Source of the DNA: an uncultured Faecalibacterium sp. | Lineage (GTDB): Bacteria > Bacillota > Clostridia > Oscillospirales > Ruminococcaceae | Assembly: GCA_934524985.1 (NCBI GenBank) | Contig: CAKSYT010000004.1 | Coordinates: 123,428 to 187,427, forward strand | Direction: 5' to 3' | Length of the DNA stretch: 64,000 nucleotides | Shown here: positions 24,702 through 35,771 of the stretch, piece by piece | Position numbering within the stretch: position 1 is the stretch's first letter | Layout of the letters: the number at the start of each line of letters is the position of its first letter | Notes under the pieces: model-generated | What the model was told of the DNA's origin: nothing | Seen by the model: the letters and a program-made list of their open reading frames with translations, nothing else | Databases searched by the model: none | Made by a program: the position numbers and the translations under genes

Positions 24702-26393
24702 TCATAAAGCTCCCATCAGGGAACCCGGCTCAACAAAACAAGAATCGTTTTTGTGCAATACGGCATGGCATTCGGGATGCACCATTTCCAGCCATGGCGA
24801 CTTCCCGCTTCGGAACACCTTATGAACCTTGAAACTCGTTTCCGAGGTAATAGGCTCATTGCATACTGGGCAACAGCGGTGTTGATTTCTCCATACTTTC
24901 AGGAGTTTTTCGCGTCCGTTAGTGCTGTTCAACATTTTCTCACCATCGCGCTCTTCATAATAACCGCTCCATCGCTCATCGAAGGGATTTGCGTTAGAGA
25001 CGATTTTCTTAAAGCGGATGATTTTGGTGTCCGTTGCATATTCAAGAGCAAAGTAGGATTGCTCACCGTTCTTCTTGGTGCGTTCCTCTGCGGCAAAAGT
25101 CCAGTTTCGGGTTCCGATGCGATGCCAGTATTTCGCTGCTATCCACCGTCTGCCTTTGTTCTTATGCCTGCGCTTTGCCCACTGCCAAAGACAATTGTAA
25201 ATCTGATAGTCGATTTTGCTGAATGTTTCAGCGGATACAACAAATCGCTGGTTATTGACCCATCCACGGATAACCGGGTTGAGCTGGCGAATCAGGAAAT
25301 CCTGCTTTGCCGATTTGTTGCTCTTGACGATTTCACGCACCTTTTTCAGCAGAGAGCCGACCGACTGCTTCGAGGGCTTGATTAGAAGTTTTCCGTTATA
25401 CTTACGGATGTTCTTGCCCAAGAAGTCAAATCCATCATCAATGTGAGTGATGACCGTCTTTTCTTCAGATAACTGCAACCCACGTTCCGTCATGAAATCT
25501 CTGATAATAGGGAGCACTTCTTCACGCAGAAATTCCGGGCTTTCTCCGGTTACGATAAAGTCGTCAGCATAGCGCACGAAGTTCATCTTATTAAAATGAG
25601 TTTTACCATTGACCTTTTTGCGGGTCGGCAGTCGTTCCTTTAAGAGCCGTTCCAGTCCATCCAGCGTCATATTCATCAGAGTAGGCGAGATGGCTCCACC
25701 TTGCGGTGTGCCTTCCTCAGTGGGGAAAAGTTGCTTTGTATCAACGTATCCACACTTTAACCACTTCTGTAAAACCTGCGTATCCATCGGGATATTCTCC
25801 ATGAGCCATTCATGGCTGATGTGGTCGAAGCATCCCTTGATGTCACCTTCAAGAATCCACTGAGGAGACTTGCCCTTGTTCAGGTCGGTGAAACACTGCT
25901 CGATTGCATCGTGTGTGCTTCTTCCGATTCGGAATCCGTAGGAGTTGAGGTCGCCGTAGGTTTCAGCAAGCGGTTCCAATGCAAACTTGTGTAGGGTCTG
26001 CATGGCACGGTCTGTCATTGTCGGAATGCTCAGAGGCCGCAGTTTGCCGTTTTTCTTCGGAATATAAACACGTTTCAGGGGCTGAGGACGGTATCCTCTC
26101 CGTTTCAGTTTACTGATTGCCTTGAATTTTGCCTCAGGAGTTAGCCACAATTCATGGTCAACTCCAGCCGTATTTTTACCACGATTGCTTGTTACCCGCT
26201 TCACTGCCAAGGCTTTGGCGTAAAACGAGTGAGTTAACAGCCATTGCAGCGTTTTTACCTTGCTGTAATGACCTTCTTGTTGAGCCTTTACGATACGCAT
26301 TTGCAGCTTTTTAACATAAGCACGAGCCTTGTTCCAGTCGATGCTGTCCCAATTTCCCGCTCTGCAAGTCGGTGCACACGATTTCTCGTTCAT
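24702..26393 (-). CDS. ltrA: Group II intron-encoded reverse transcriptase/maturase
   Basis: A 563-residue intron protein from ATG 26393 behind AAGGAGG. Order: N-terminal RT0 region, RT fingers and palm with RPLSIPTMTDR, EGDIKGCFDHI, GTPQGGAISP and the catalytic YADD, then the thumb/maturase X domain (NPVIRGWVNNQR), a DNA-binding region and an HNH endonuclease (CPVCNEP with HPECHAVLH). All four activities look intact: reverse transcription, splicing help, DNA binding and target cutting. It binds its own intron RNA and drives retrohoming. It is transcribed with the conjugation operon, so element transfer and intron expression are linked. Confidence 0.95.
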   Translation of the reverse strand: MNEKSCAPTCRAGNWDSIDWNKARAYVKKLQMRIVKAQQEGHYSKVKTLQWLLTHSFYAKALAVKRVTSNRGKNTAGVDHELWLTPEAKFKAISKLKRRGYRPQPLKRVYIPKKNGKLRPLSIPTMTDRAMQTLHKFALEPLAETYGDLNSYGFRIGRSTHDAIEQCFTDLNKGKSPQWILEGDIKGCFDHISHEWLMENIPMDTQVLQKWLKCGYVDTKQLFPTEEGTPQGGAISPTLMNMTLDGLERLLKERLPTRKKVNGKTHFNKMNFVRYADDFIVTGESPEFLREEVLPIIRDFMTERGLQLSEEKTVITHIDDGFDFLGKNIRKYNGKLLIKPSKQSVGSLLKKVREIVKSNKSAKQDFLIRQLNPVIRGWVNNQRFVVSAETFSKIDYQIYNCLWQWAKRRHKNKGRRWIAAKYWHRIGTRNWTFAAEERTKKNGEQSYFALEYATDTKIIRFKKIVSNANPFDERWSGYYEERDGEKMLNSTNGREKLLKVWRNQHRCCPVCNEPITSETSFKVHKVFRSGKSPWLEMVHPECHAVLHKNDSCFVEPGSLMGAL

Positions 26394-27004
26394 TTGCAAT
26401 TCCTCCTTTTTGAAAAGTTCTGTAAATTCTCTCGTAAAGAAAGACCATAGATGGAAGTCTGCCTGCTTTCGCACGAGGTGATGTTGCAACCTCTATCCGT
26501 CCCCATTACAGGGTCGGCATTCGCTTTTTCCATCTTTCTTCTACCCGCATTTCATAAAGTCTCCTTACGGTTTCCGTCCGATTGCTCGGGGAAATACGGG
26601 CTTACCACGTTCCGCTTATTCAACAGTATGGGTTAGGTTTCACTTCTCCGCCAGCAGCTTTTGAATCCATGTGTTCCCACTCTATAGAGGAGCAGCCAGC
26701 TGCGTTACCGTTTTGGTTCAGGCTTGTCAGCAACTTTAGCCTGTTCAGCTTTAACGACGTTTAACAGTGATTCACATTACATTAACCATACCATACAAGT
26801 CAGGCTCCCCAACCACATTGTTGCTTGCAGTTTATCGCTTCCACCTCGCGGTTTCGGCTTGAACCCTTTCGGGTGGGGCTACCCTTGTCCTGTCACGCTT
26901 CCTCACAGCCGTTACCAGCTGCTTTGTTGACAGTAGACTACTGCTAATGGAATAACAGGTCTGGTCATAGCCAGACAGTTGATTTAAGCGACTTCGTGTC
27001 GCAC

Positions 27005-30000
27005 AAAGAGGTAGCTGTCAAATGTCCCTTCCGTGACGTAATTGAACACCTTGACTTCCTTATTCATATTGCCCTGCCGGATAATGCGTCCGTTACGCTG
27101 GGTCATGTCGCTGGGCTTCCAGCCAACGTCCAGATGATGCACCGCCACAAGCCGCGATTGCACGTTGGTGCCCGCTCCCATTTTTGCCGTACTTCCGAGC
27201 AAAACCCGCACATCGCCAGAGCGCACTTTGGAGAACAGTGCCGCCTTTTTTGCTTCGGTGTCGGCGTTGTGGATAAACTCAATCTCGTTTTCCGGTACGC
27301 CGGCGGCAATCAACTTTCTGCGAATATCATCGTAGACATTGAAATTGCCATCGTTTTTCGGTGTGGAGAGGTCGCAGAACAAAAGTTGGGTCAGCTTCTG
27401 GTCTTTGCCCTCCTCCCAGATCTTCAGCACGTTCTGCACACAGACGTTCAGCTTGCTGTTGGGGTCGTCCGGCAGCATGGGGTTCATCAGGCGAACGTCC
27501 AAGCCAATCTTTCTACCGTCGTTGGTGACACACAGCATATTGTCCACGGACGCATCCACGATGCCAGAGTGGATATCTGCGGCACGTTTGCTCAGTTCCT
27601 GCACCATTTCCTTTTGGATCTCCGAGGGCTTTGCCACCACCGTTTCAAACTTCGCATCCGGCACAGGCAAGTGGAGCTGGTCACTGGTCTTGATGTCAGC
27701 CACCTCTTTGAACATCGACATCAATTCCGGGAGGTTAAAAAACTTGGCGAACCGAGTGCGGGCACGATAGCCCGTGCCCTCCGGGGCCAGTTCGATGGCG
27801 GTGGTGGTCTCGCCAAAGGTGGATGCCCAGCAGTCGAAGTGGGTCAGTCCTTTCTGCTGCAAGGTGCTGTACTGCAAATACCGCATGACTGTGTACAACT
27901 CCGACATTGAATTGCTCACGGGCGTTCCCGTGGCGAACACCACGCCACGCCCGCCGGTGATCTCGTCCAGATAGCGGCACTTGCCGAACATATCAGAAGA
28001 TTTTTGTGCTTCACTGGTGGATAATCCTGCGACATTCCGCATTTTTGTGGTCAAAAAGAGGTTCTTGTAAAAATGCGACTCGTCCACAAAAAGCCTGTCA
28101 ACACCCAACTGCTCAAAGGTGATCACATCGTCTTTGCGCTCATCGGAGCGCAGTTTTTCCAGCTTGGTTTCCAGCGTTTTCCGGGTCTTTTCCATCTGCT
28201 TGATGCTGAAATTCTCGCCTGCATGGGCTTTCAGTTCGTTGATGGCGTCAAGGGTCTCGTTGATTTGCTCCTGAATGATACGCTCCTGCCGCTCAAAGGA
28301 CAGCGGGATGCGCTCAAACTGGCTGTGCCCGATGATGACGGCATCGTAGTCCCCGGTGGCGATGCGGGCGCAGAACTTTTTGCGGTTGGCAGTTTCAAAA
28401 TCCTTGCGCCGTGCTACCAGCAACTTGGCGTTGGGGTAGAGGTTCAGAAACTCCGATGCCCATTGCTCTGTCAGGTGATTGGGCACCACGAACAGACTTT
28501 TTTGGCACAGCCCCAGCCGTTTGGCTTCCATGGCAGATGCCGCCATTTCGTAGGTCTTGCCCGCACCAACTTCGTGTGCAAGCAACGTATTACCGCCATA
28601 AAGCACATGGGCAATGGCGTTGCGCTGGTGTTCCCGGAGGGTGATCTCCGGGTTCATGCCTACGAATTTGATGTGGCTTCCATCGTATTCACGGGGTCTG
28701 GTGCTGTTGAACAGCTCGTTGTACTGCTTCACCAGCGCGATGCGCCGCTGAGGGTCCTGCCAGACCCAGTTGGCGAAAGCATCCTTGATGACCTGTTGCT
28801 TCTGCTGCGCCAGCATGGTCTCCCGCTTGTTCAGCACACGTTTCGGCTTGCCCTCGGCATCCTCGATGGTGTCGTAGATGCGGATGTCTTTCAGGTTCAG
28901 GGTCTCCTCCAGAATCTTGTAGGCGTTGGCACGGCTGGTGCCGTAGGTTTCGGAGGAGATAATATCGCCCCGCCCAGTGGCAGTCTTGCCCTCCACACGC
29001 CACTCTGCGGTGTAAGGAGAATAACGCACCTTGACCGCATGGCGCAGATAGTAGGGGATCTGGAAGGTCTCGGTCATAAACTTCTGGATAATGTCCGGGG
29101 AAAGCCATGTTGCACCCAAACGCACATCAATTTCAGACGCTTCCAGTTCTCTGGGCTGCGCTTTGGTCAGTGCATCCACGTTGACGGCAAACTCCGGGTT
29201 GGTTTCGGCGGCGAACTGCGCCATCCGCAGCTTTGCCCGGACATCGCCGGACAGGTACTCGTCTGCCATCTGCCAGCCCGCTTCGGGGTCGGTAGGGTCG
29301 GCGCTGGGGTCTTTGAAGATCACGCCCGAAAGTTCGGTGGTAATGCGCCCGTACTCACCGGGAGTGCCCAGCAGTTTTGCCATATAGGGCAAGTCCACTT
29401 TGCCATGCTCACCAATAGATACCGCCAACGCTTCGCTGGGGGTGTCCACGCTGGTGACGGTGCGCTCCGGGCGAATGGTGCGCTTGGTGAACATCGCTGC
29501 CTTGGATTTAAGCTGTCCCTGCTCGTCCAGATTTTCCAGCGAACACAGCAGATAGTAGGAGGAATCCTGCTCAAAAAGCCGCCCATTTTTGCGGTCGTTC
29601 AGCAGACCGTATTTGGCGGCAAAGGCATCGTAGGCGGCGTTCAAACGCTCCTGTGTTGCCTTGATGTCGGCATCGGGGTAATCCTCCAACTGCTGCTGAA
29701 TCAGGTCATTGACGATCTGCCGCAGTTCCACCATGCCGGTGACGCGCCCCTTGGCGGTGTCGGACAGTTCCACCTGCGTCATCACGGAATTTTCCCGGTA
29801 GAACACCTCGCCGTCCACCACGGTGTAGGAGAAGTTTTTGACCTCCGGGTTAGCCGGGAGAATGTGCTTCTCATTTTCGGCATCCGCAATATCTGGTGTT
29901 TCCACCTCAACTTCGGCGTATTGCCCCTCGATGTGCTGCACCGCTTCTGCAAGCTGGTCTGCCAGCACTGCACCCTCAATGGGTGCAACAGTCAGGTCGT

Positions 30001-33000
30001 GCCCGTACTGGGTGCTTTCCAGTGTCAGCTGTCCCAGCACCATCTCCGGGTGGTCTACGAAATACTGGTTGATGGCAAAGCCATCCTCGGTCTTGCCCAG
30101 CTGCACCCAATCCGGCTCATGGTCGATGGGGCGGTCACGCTTCTGTAAAAAGATAACATCTGAAACGACATCGGTGCCTGCGTTCGCCTTAAACGCATTA
30201 TTCGGCAGACGGATGGCACCCAGCAAATCGGCACGCTCTGCCATGTGCTTGCGGGCGGTGCTGTCCTTGCTGTCCATGGTGTAGCGGCTGGTGACAAAGG
30301 CCACCACGCCGCCCGGTCGCACTTGGTCGATGGCTTTGGCGAAAAAGTAGTTGTGGATAGAAAATCCCAGCTTGTTGTACGCCTTGTCGTTGACCTTGTA
30401 CTGACCAAAGGGCACGTTACCCACCGCCAAATCGTAGAAATCACGGCGGTCGGTGGTCTCAAAGCCAGCCACGGTAATGTCAGCCTGCGGGTACAGTTTT
30501 TTCGCAATGCGCCCGGTGATGCTGTCCAGCTCTACGCCGTACAAGCGGCTGTCCTGCATGGTGTCCGGCAGCATTCCAAAGAAGTTGCCCACACCCATGG
30601 ACGGCTCCAGAATGTTACCGCTGCGGAAACCCATGCGCTCCACTGCATCGTAGATACCACGGATCACGGTGGGGCTGGTATAGTGAGCATTCAGGGTGCT
30701 GGAACGAGCGGCGGCATACTCGTCCTCGGAAAGCAGCCCTTTCAGTTCTGCGTATTCCTTTGCCCAACTGTCCTTGTTGGGGTCAAAAGCGTCTGCCAGA
30801 CCGCCCCAGCCCACATACTGCGAAAGCACCTGCTGTTCCTCGGCGGTCGCACCACGGTGTTCCTCTTCCAGCTTGAACAGGGTGCGGATAGCTTCAATGT
30901 TCCGGGCATATTTCTGTTTTGCGCCGCCCTCGCCCAGATGGTCGTCCGTGATGTGGAAGTTCCCGGCAGGCTCCGGTACAGAATGTTCCGCTTCAACTGT
31001 GGGCGATTCTGTGCTTATCGTCTGAATTACAATGTCAAACGGCAGATTGTTTTCCTTGGCGGGGTATACGGCAACCGTTTTTTCAGTACGAACTGGCCGT
31101 GTAGCATTTGGTTCGTTCTGCCGCAGACCGCCCTCGAATTGTTGCTTATTGATAACCTCGTTATCCCACGACTGCCCGTGCGCACTGGTGTCGATGCGTA
31201 CATCGGTTTCGCCCACATAGCCGATTTTCCCCTCGACGGTTCGGGTGGGAAGGTCAACAATAACATTGTCACCGACCTTGTAATCGGGCAGGGGGTGTTC
31301 CATCACATCCTGTTCGTACAACTCCCGGACAACCGCCAGCGGTTCTTCCCGGAAAATTGGCATCCGCATTTCTGCCAGCGCCACATCCTGCAAGGTCACA
31401 CTGTCCTTATCGAAATTGACGTTATCTACCCGGAAGGCACGCCCCTCCATGTGGATTGTAGCCCCCAGCGGCAGATAGTCCTCCCGGCGCAGGTACTTCG
31501 TCTGATGGTGAGTGCCGTCCTCGTTCAGCCCGGCAAGGTAGACGTTCTCGCCGCACTGCCACAGTTGTTTGGCACGGTACGCCCACTGGTCGCTGGGGAA
31601 GCCCGTGACCGGGACAGTACCCAGTGCCGTTTCTTTTTCCAGCAGCTTTCCACCCAGAAGATCACTGACTTTTTGCGCGTCATCTGCGTAAAACTCAAAC
31701 TGTCCGTTCTGCTCGAAGCCCACCAGCGCATCCGGGTATTGTTCCTTCAGGCCGTTGTACTCGGTGGCGGCATCCAGCGGCAGCAGTGCCGGGCGTTCCT
31801 CCGCCTTGCTGTGATAATGCTCCAGTTCTTCATCTGTAACGCTGACCAGTTCCGAGAAATCCAGAGCCTCTAACTCGGTCTCGGTCAGATCCTCCAGACT
31901 TTCGTATTGCCGCTCGTCGATCAGCACCTCACCCAGATACCGCTCCACCCGATACCCCACCAGATCCACGTTGACCTGAATGGGGATTTCCTCGTCGGTG
32001 GCGTTGGTGTAGGCAACGCCGATCTTGGACAGGTCGGAGAAGTCCGGCTCGGAATCGTATTCCTCCAAGCAAAACTCCCGGATCAGGCTTTTGGCATGGG
32101 TCAGGGTGGAATCTGGCTTTGCGCTGACAGGCGCAGGGGGCGTGTAATACGCCTTCTCCTTGTCCGTCAGGTAGCGGTCGGACTGGATCATCAGGTCGAT
32201 ATACTTTTCCACCTGTGCCCATTTCAGGGTGATTTTCTGGTGGTCGGGGTAATGGTCGAATTCCAGTCCCTTCCAGTCGTGGTTCACAAAACCCCGGCTT
32301 CCGTCCAGAAAATCGTGGGAGTGCCCACCGATGCCGTATTCCTTTGCCAGTGCCTTGGCACGAAGATTGCGATCAGGTTGGGTCTGGTACAGTGCCATAA
32401 TGCGCTGCTTACCGCCTGCAAACCCGGAGCCATGCTTACGCAGTTCATTCTCGATCTCAGCCTGCGACAAAACAAAAGCGGAGGGCATTTTTTCGCTCTC
32501 CGCTCGGTCGATTTTTTCAATTTGCTGGGCTTCGGTGGGAATATTTGCATCCAGAAAACTTAGCTGTAAATTAGCTCCGTCAGCACCAGTTCCTCTGCCT
32601 GCGCTTTCAGGCTGTTCATGTGCTGCACCCACGCCATCTGCCGGCTCTCCTTGTCCGGGGCCGGGTTCTGTTTCAGAAGCTGCTCCATGGTCTGCTGCAT
32701 CCGGCTCTCGGCGGTCTGCTCCACCTCCATCAGGTGCGGGTACAGGCTCCCCGACAGGAGCATCGTGTTGTACAGCACCGGGCGATGCTCCTTCAGGTAC
32801 GTCCGGCGTAGCCTGCCGTACTTGCCCAGCGGCTTCCGGGGCTGGTTCAAAGTCAGGTTCGGGAGCTGGTAGTCCCCGACGGTCGAGTAGGTCACGTTCC
32901 TGCTGTTCGTATTCATATTGGCTCCTTTCTGCATTGCGGCGGCGAATGGTTGTTTTTACGGTGCGTTCGATGTTCCGCAGCACCTCCCGGCTCATGTCGC

Positions 33001-33685
33001 TGACGGCTGCGCCGAGGGCAAATACGGCATCCGGAGTGGAGAAATTGTAGATTGCCTGAAAATCGTCCTTGTCGAACCAGCCTGTCGGCTCAAAGCCACA
33101 GCGTTCCAGCAGCGTGTAGGTGACGCTGATGGCGGCAGCAGACTTGAACTGCATCTCCACTCCGGCTTCATCATAATCCATCAGGAGCGAACCGTCAACG
33201 ATGGCGCGGATGTCCCCGCCGTTGTTGTCCCAGTAATCGGCGACCAACTTCCCGGCAACATCAGCAAGCTGCTGGCTGACACGCTCTCCGCTGATGCCGT
33301 AGGTGGCGGCGAGCATTTCCGAAACCGGTTGTTTCAAATCATCGTTGTACTGCCACACCTCCGGGTCACGGGAATTGCGGCGCACCCCGGTGTCGCTTAC
33401 GTCAAAGACGTAATGCAGCCGGGGGAATCCGCTGGATTCGTCCAGCAGAGCGATGCCCTTGGCACCCCGGCGCACATAGCGGTTCATCCGGTTGTTCCAG
33501 ATGTCATAGTCGGCGCAGGCGGTGGCATCCGGGCGCTGAGCGAAGATCATCAACTGGTCCGCAAAACTGTACTTGTACAGTCGGGATGCAGTGGTCAAAT
33601 AGTCCGTCCAGCTTTCCCAGTACCGGGTCAAGCCGTTGGCCGTGCGCTGCGCAAGGGCGAGATATTCTTCGGTTTTGCTTGGCAT
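27005..33685 (-). CDS. Giant DNA methylase-helicase of the conjugative element, 5' exon (2,227 residues)
   Basis: A multidomain protein typical of Tn1549-type elements. The N-terminal region (FADQLMIFAQRPDATAC) resembles the ArdC/LtrC-type domain. Mid-protein is an N6-adenine methylase-like domain, with EPSMGVGNF near residue 1025 and NVPFGQY near 1088. A superfamily 2 helicase follows: GAGKT near 1706, VDESH near 1865, GTPVSN, and QRNGRIIRQGN near 2193. Such proteins may protect the incoming strand or remodel DNA; the role is not established. The GGGAGGAA site precedes ATG. The frame is interrupted 11 residues after motif VI's helicase domain by the group II intron; without splicing it ends after six intron-coded residues. 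Confidence 0.9.
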
Positions 33686-33765
33686 AGCGTTCCTCCCTTC
33701 AATCTCGTTGTAAACAAAAAAGCGAGCGGCCTTTTCAGGTCACTCGCTATGGAATCTACGGTATT

Positions 33766-34158
33766 TTATTCGTGTTTTGCGGCAAACTTTTCTGCCATCT
33801 CCAGCAGACGGTCAAAGGTCTGCTTTTCTTCCGGCTCCTCGATCAGTTTGGCAAGGAGCGCACGGAAAACATCGGTGCTGTCCTGCCCCAGTGCGGTGGA
33901 AACTTTATCAATGCAGTCGTGCAGTTTCTTGACGGCATCATCGGAGGGCTTGGATTTCGCAAGCAGGTCGGACAGGTAGCTGATGAAGGGATAGGTGGAA
34001 TCATCGTTGATGATCTCGTTGGTTTCCTCGATGATCTTCTGGTTATCTTCGGGGGTCATATCGCCCTTTTCTTCCCATATATCACGAGAAGAAGTGCGGC
34101 CTTTCAGAAAAGTGGCAAAGAGCAGGCGGTCAAGGGGAGAGCGTTTTGTGGTGTCCAT
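33766..34158 (-). CDS. Conjugative-element protein of unknown function
   Basis: A 130-residue acidic, helical protein (DTTKRSPLDRLLFATFLKGR, then many Asp/Glu/Lys). No membrane segment, no catalytic motif. ATG 34158 has AGCGAGG upstream; a TTG two codons earlier is possible. It lies between TTRAP and the giant gene and is transcribed in the same direction. I do not recognise a family. A DNA- or protein-binding accessory role is the most that can be suggested. Confidence 0.7.
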   Translation of the reverse strand: MDTTKRSPLDRLLFATFLKGRTSSRDIWEEKGDMTPEDNQKIIEETNEIINDDSTYPFISYLSDLLAKSKPSDDAVKKLHDCIDKVSTALGQDSTDVFRALLAKLIEEPEEKQTFDRLLEMAEKFAAKHE

Positions 34159-34309
34159 TGGCAAGCCTCGCTTTCTATTTTTGTCCGTACAATAATACCT
34201 GTTTTAGTATAGCATGAATCGAAGCATTCTATCAAGACCACTTTCTTGCAGGTTATGAAAAATTTTCGGAATAAAAGAGACTATGTACGCCGCCCGCAGG
34301 CGGCAAAAT

Positions 34310-34513
34310 TCAGTCCAGTGGAAATTCCAGTTCGGCAAACTCCGAATCGGTCAGGAGCTTTAGTTTTTCGATAACGCCCTCCGACAGCTCCCGCAGGGCG
34401 GTTTCATCGGGCATCAGGTAACACTGCATCAGCCGCAGTTCGTGGATGAGTCCCAGCCGGGTGCCGGTGTTGTAGAGCATCATCAGCATCAGTTCTTCGT
34501 GGTCAAAGTTCAT
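34310..34513 (-). CDS. Transposon-transfer assisting (TTRAP) family protein
   Basis: A 67-residue protein. The pattern MNFDHEELMLMMLYNTGTR, then a middle with LRELSEGVIEKL and the closing LTDSEFAELEF fit the TTRAP family found only in Tn1549-like elements. Its molecular role in transfer is unknown. I take the second ATG, which has GAGGG at proper spacing; the first ATG touches the ribosome site. It overlaps the end of the YodL gene by 11 bases, so the two are coupled. Confidence 0.75.
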   Translation of the reverse strand: MNFDHEELMLMMLYNTGTRLGLIHELRLMQCYLMPDETALRELSEGVIEKLKLLTDSEFAELEFPLD

Positions 34514-35771
34514 GGGCATCCCTCACTTTCCGGCAGACGGTGGGATTGCACTCCGGGGCATCGCACTTCTCCTTGAGGTTTTGCAGAACAGAAAGGCGCT
34601 CCGGCTTTTTATCCAGAAACCCCGGCAGTTCCTTGAAGCCGATGCTGTCCACATAATGCGCTGAAATCTTCCCATCCTGATTCAGCATGATCACATCGCT
34701 GACCGACAAGCTGTGCCCATGGTAATCCGTCGGGCGGGCGAAGTTGAATTTCTGGTACAGTTGTTCCAGCAACTCCGCTTGCGGAACGCTGCGCTTTCCT
34801 TCCGGGAGGTTGCCCCTGTACAGGATCTCGTAATTTTCGATGGACGGAGCGATGTTCAGCTTGTTCAGATAGCGCATAGACGCGAAGCGGAGCGCAGGGT
34901 CTGCATCCTGCTGCAGCTGCATGACCAGATAGCAGTCGTGCCCGCTTTGCTGGAATTGCTTCATACGGTATGACTGTATCTCGTTTCGGTCTGCGAGCTT
35001 TTGTGCAAACTCCTCTTGCGTGAGCGGAATGCAGTCCTTGTTCCGAAGGTTATGGGTGTACATAATTTCGTCCCGCACTTCTTCGATCATCAGTTCGGGC
35101 GCGTCAATTTTCCCGCGCTCCAACAGGCAGCAGTCGCCTTGATAAAGGGCATAATCCCACGAGCCATTATCTGCCTGCACGGTGAGGTAATAGTCATATT
35201 CCAGATTCCACGCCCGCTGCTCCTGCTGCGTCAAAGGCTCCGGTTCCACGATGCCACGGCTGCGCGCCATGCGCTCTGCAAATTCACAGATGTGCTGCAC
35301 GGTGGACCCGATTTTCATGTGATAGTCATCGAGATACTCGACCACCTCGGAACGCTGGTGCCCATCCGGGTAGGTCATCTGCACAACGCCGCCGTCCGGC
35401 ACCCGGAACAGCTCGTTGTACATCGGGTCGATGAATCGCACATCATTTTCCGGCAGAGAACGTGGAGCCAGATTCCGGCGTTTGCGAACCCCGGAGCGAA
35501 ACTTCTCCAAAGTGGTGACGGCAACATTCTGAATCCTCCCCACAGGCTCATCCTGATGCTCTGCCAGATAGTACGCACGGGCGGTCTCGATGCGCCGCTG
35601 GGTGTTGCCCAGAGCTTCCCTTGGAATCTGCCCTTCCTCCATCGGGAGCGGGCTGTTTTTGTCAAAGACCTCGTACCCGACCCCTGCAAGATTTTCCCGC
35701 AGATGCAGATACGTCTGCTCGTTGAGGAGGTAGACCGCCTCGTTGTCCTTTATCACGGCATCATCCTTCAT
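34503..35771 (-). CDS. YodL-domain protein of the conjugative element
   Basis: A 422-residue soluble protein. The C-terminal region (HSLSVSDVIMLNQDG, then ISAHYVDSIGF) matches the YodL domain common in large mobile-element proteins. A central segment (MYNELFRVPDGGVVQMTYPD) is also seen in Tn1549-type proteins. No catalytic residues can be assigned. Its ATG overlaps the stop of the topoisomerase gene in an ATGA, which points to coupled translation. It probably works with the topoisomerase and methylase-helicase in DNA handling after transfer; this is inferred from operon order. Confidence 0.8.
   Translation of the reverse strand: MKDDAVIKDNEAVYLLNEQTYLHLRENLAGVGYEVFDKNSPLPMEEGQIPREALGNTQRRIETARAYYLAEHQDEPVGRIQNVAVTTLEKFRSGVRKRRNLAPRSLPENDVRFIDPMYNELFRVPDGGVVQMTYPDGHQRSEVVEYLDDYHMKIGSTVQHICEFAERMARSRGIVEPEPLTQQEQRAWNLEYDYYLTVQADNGSWDYALYQGDCCLLERGKIDAPELMIEEVRDEIMYTHNLRNKDCIPLTQEEFAQKLADRNEIQSYRMKQFQQSGHDCYLVMQLQQDADPALRFASMRYLNKLNIAPSIENYEILYRGNLPEGKRSVPQAELLEQLYQKFNFARPTDYHGHSLSVSDVIMLNQDGKISAHYVDSIGFKELPGFLDKKPERLSVLQNLKEKCDAPECNPTVCRKVRDAHEL

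Larger units (their letters stand above)
24620..27004 (-). mobile_element. Complete group II intron inserted in the giant helicase gene
   Basis: A 2,385-base self-splicing retroelement. The 5' end at 27004 reads GTGCGACACGAAGTCGC, the consensus start of group II introns. Domain V is the perfect 34-base hairpin at 24661-24694, a domain VI hairpin follows, and the 3' end reads TTACCCGAT at 24620. The maturase gene lies inside. The noncoding 26394-27004 should form domains I-IV of the ribozyme. Removing these bases joins codons TTT and CAG of the host gene in frame. All ends look intact, so the intron is probably active in splicing and mobile by retrohoming. Confidence 0.93.

Noticed and set aside
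28073..31873. Two long plus-strand reading frames (691 and 542 codons) opposite the giant methylase-helicase
   Set aside because: They are antisense to a gene with clear motifs, have no ribosome sites, and are explained by its biased codon use.
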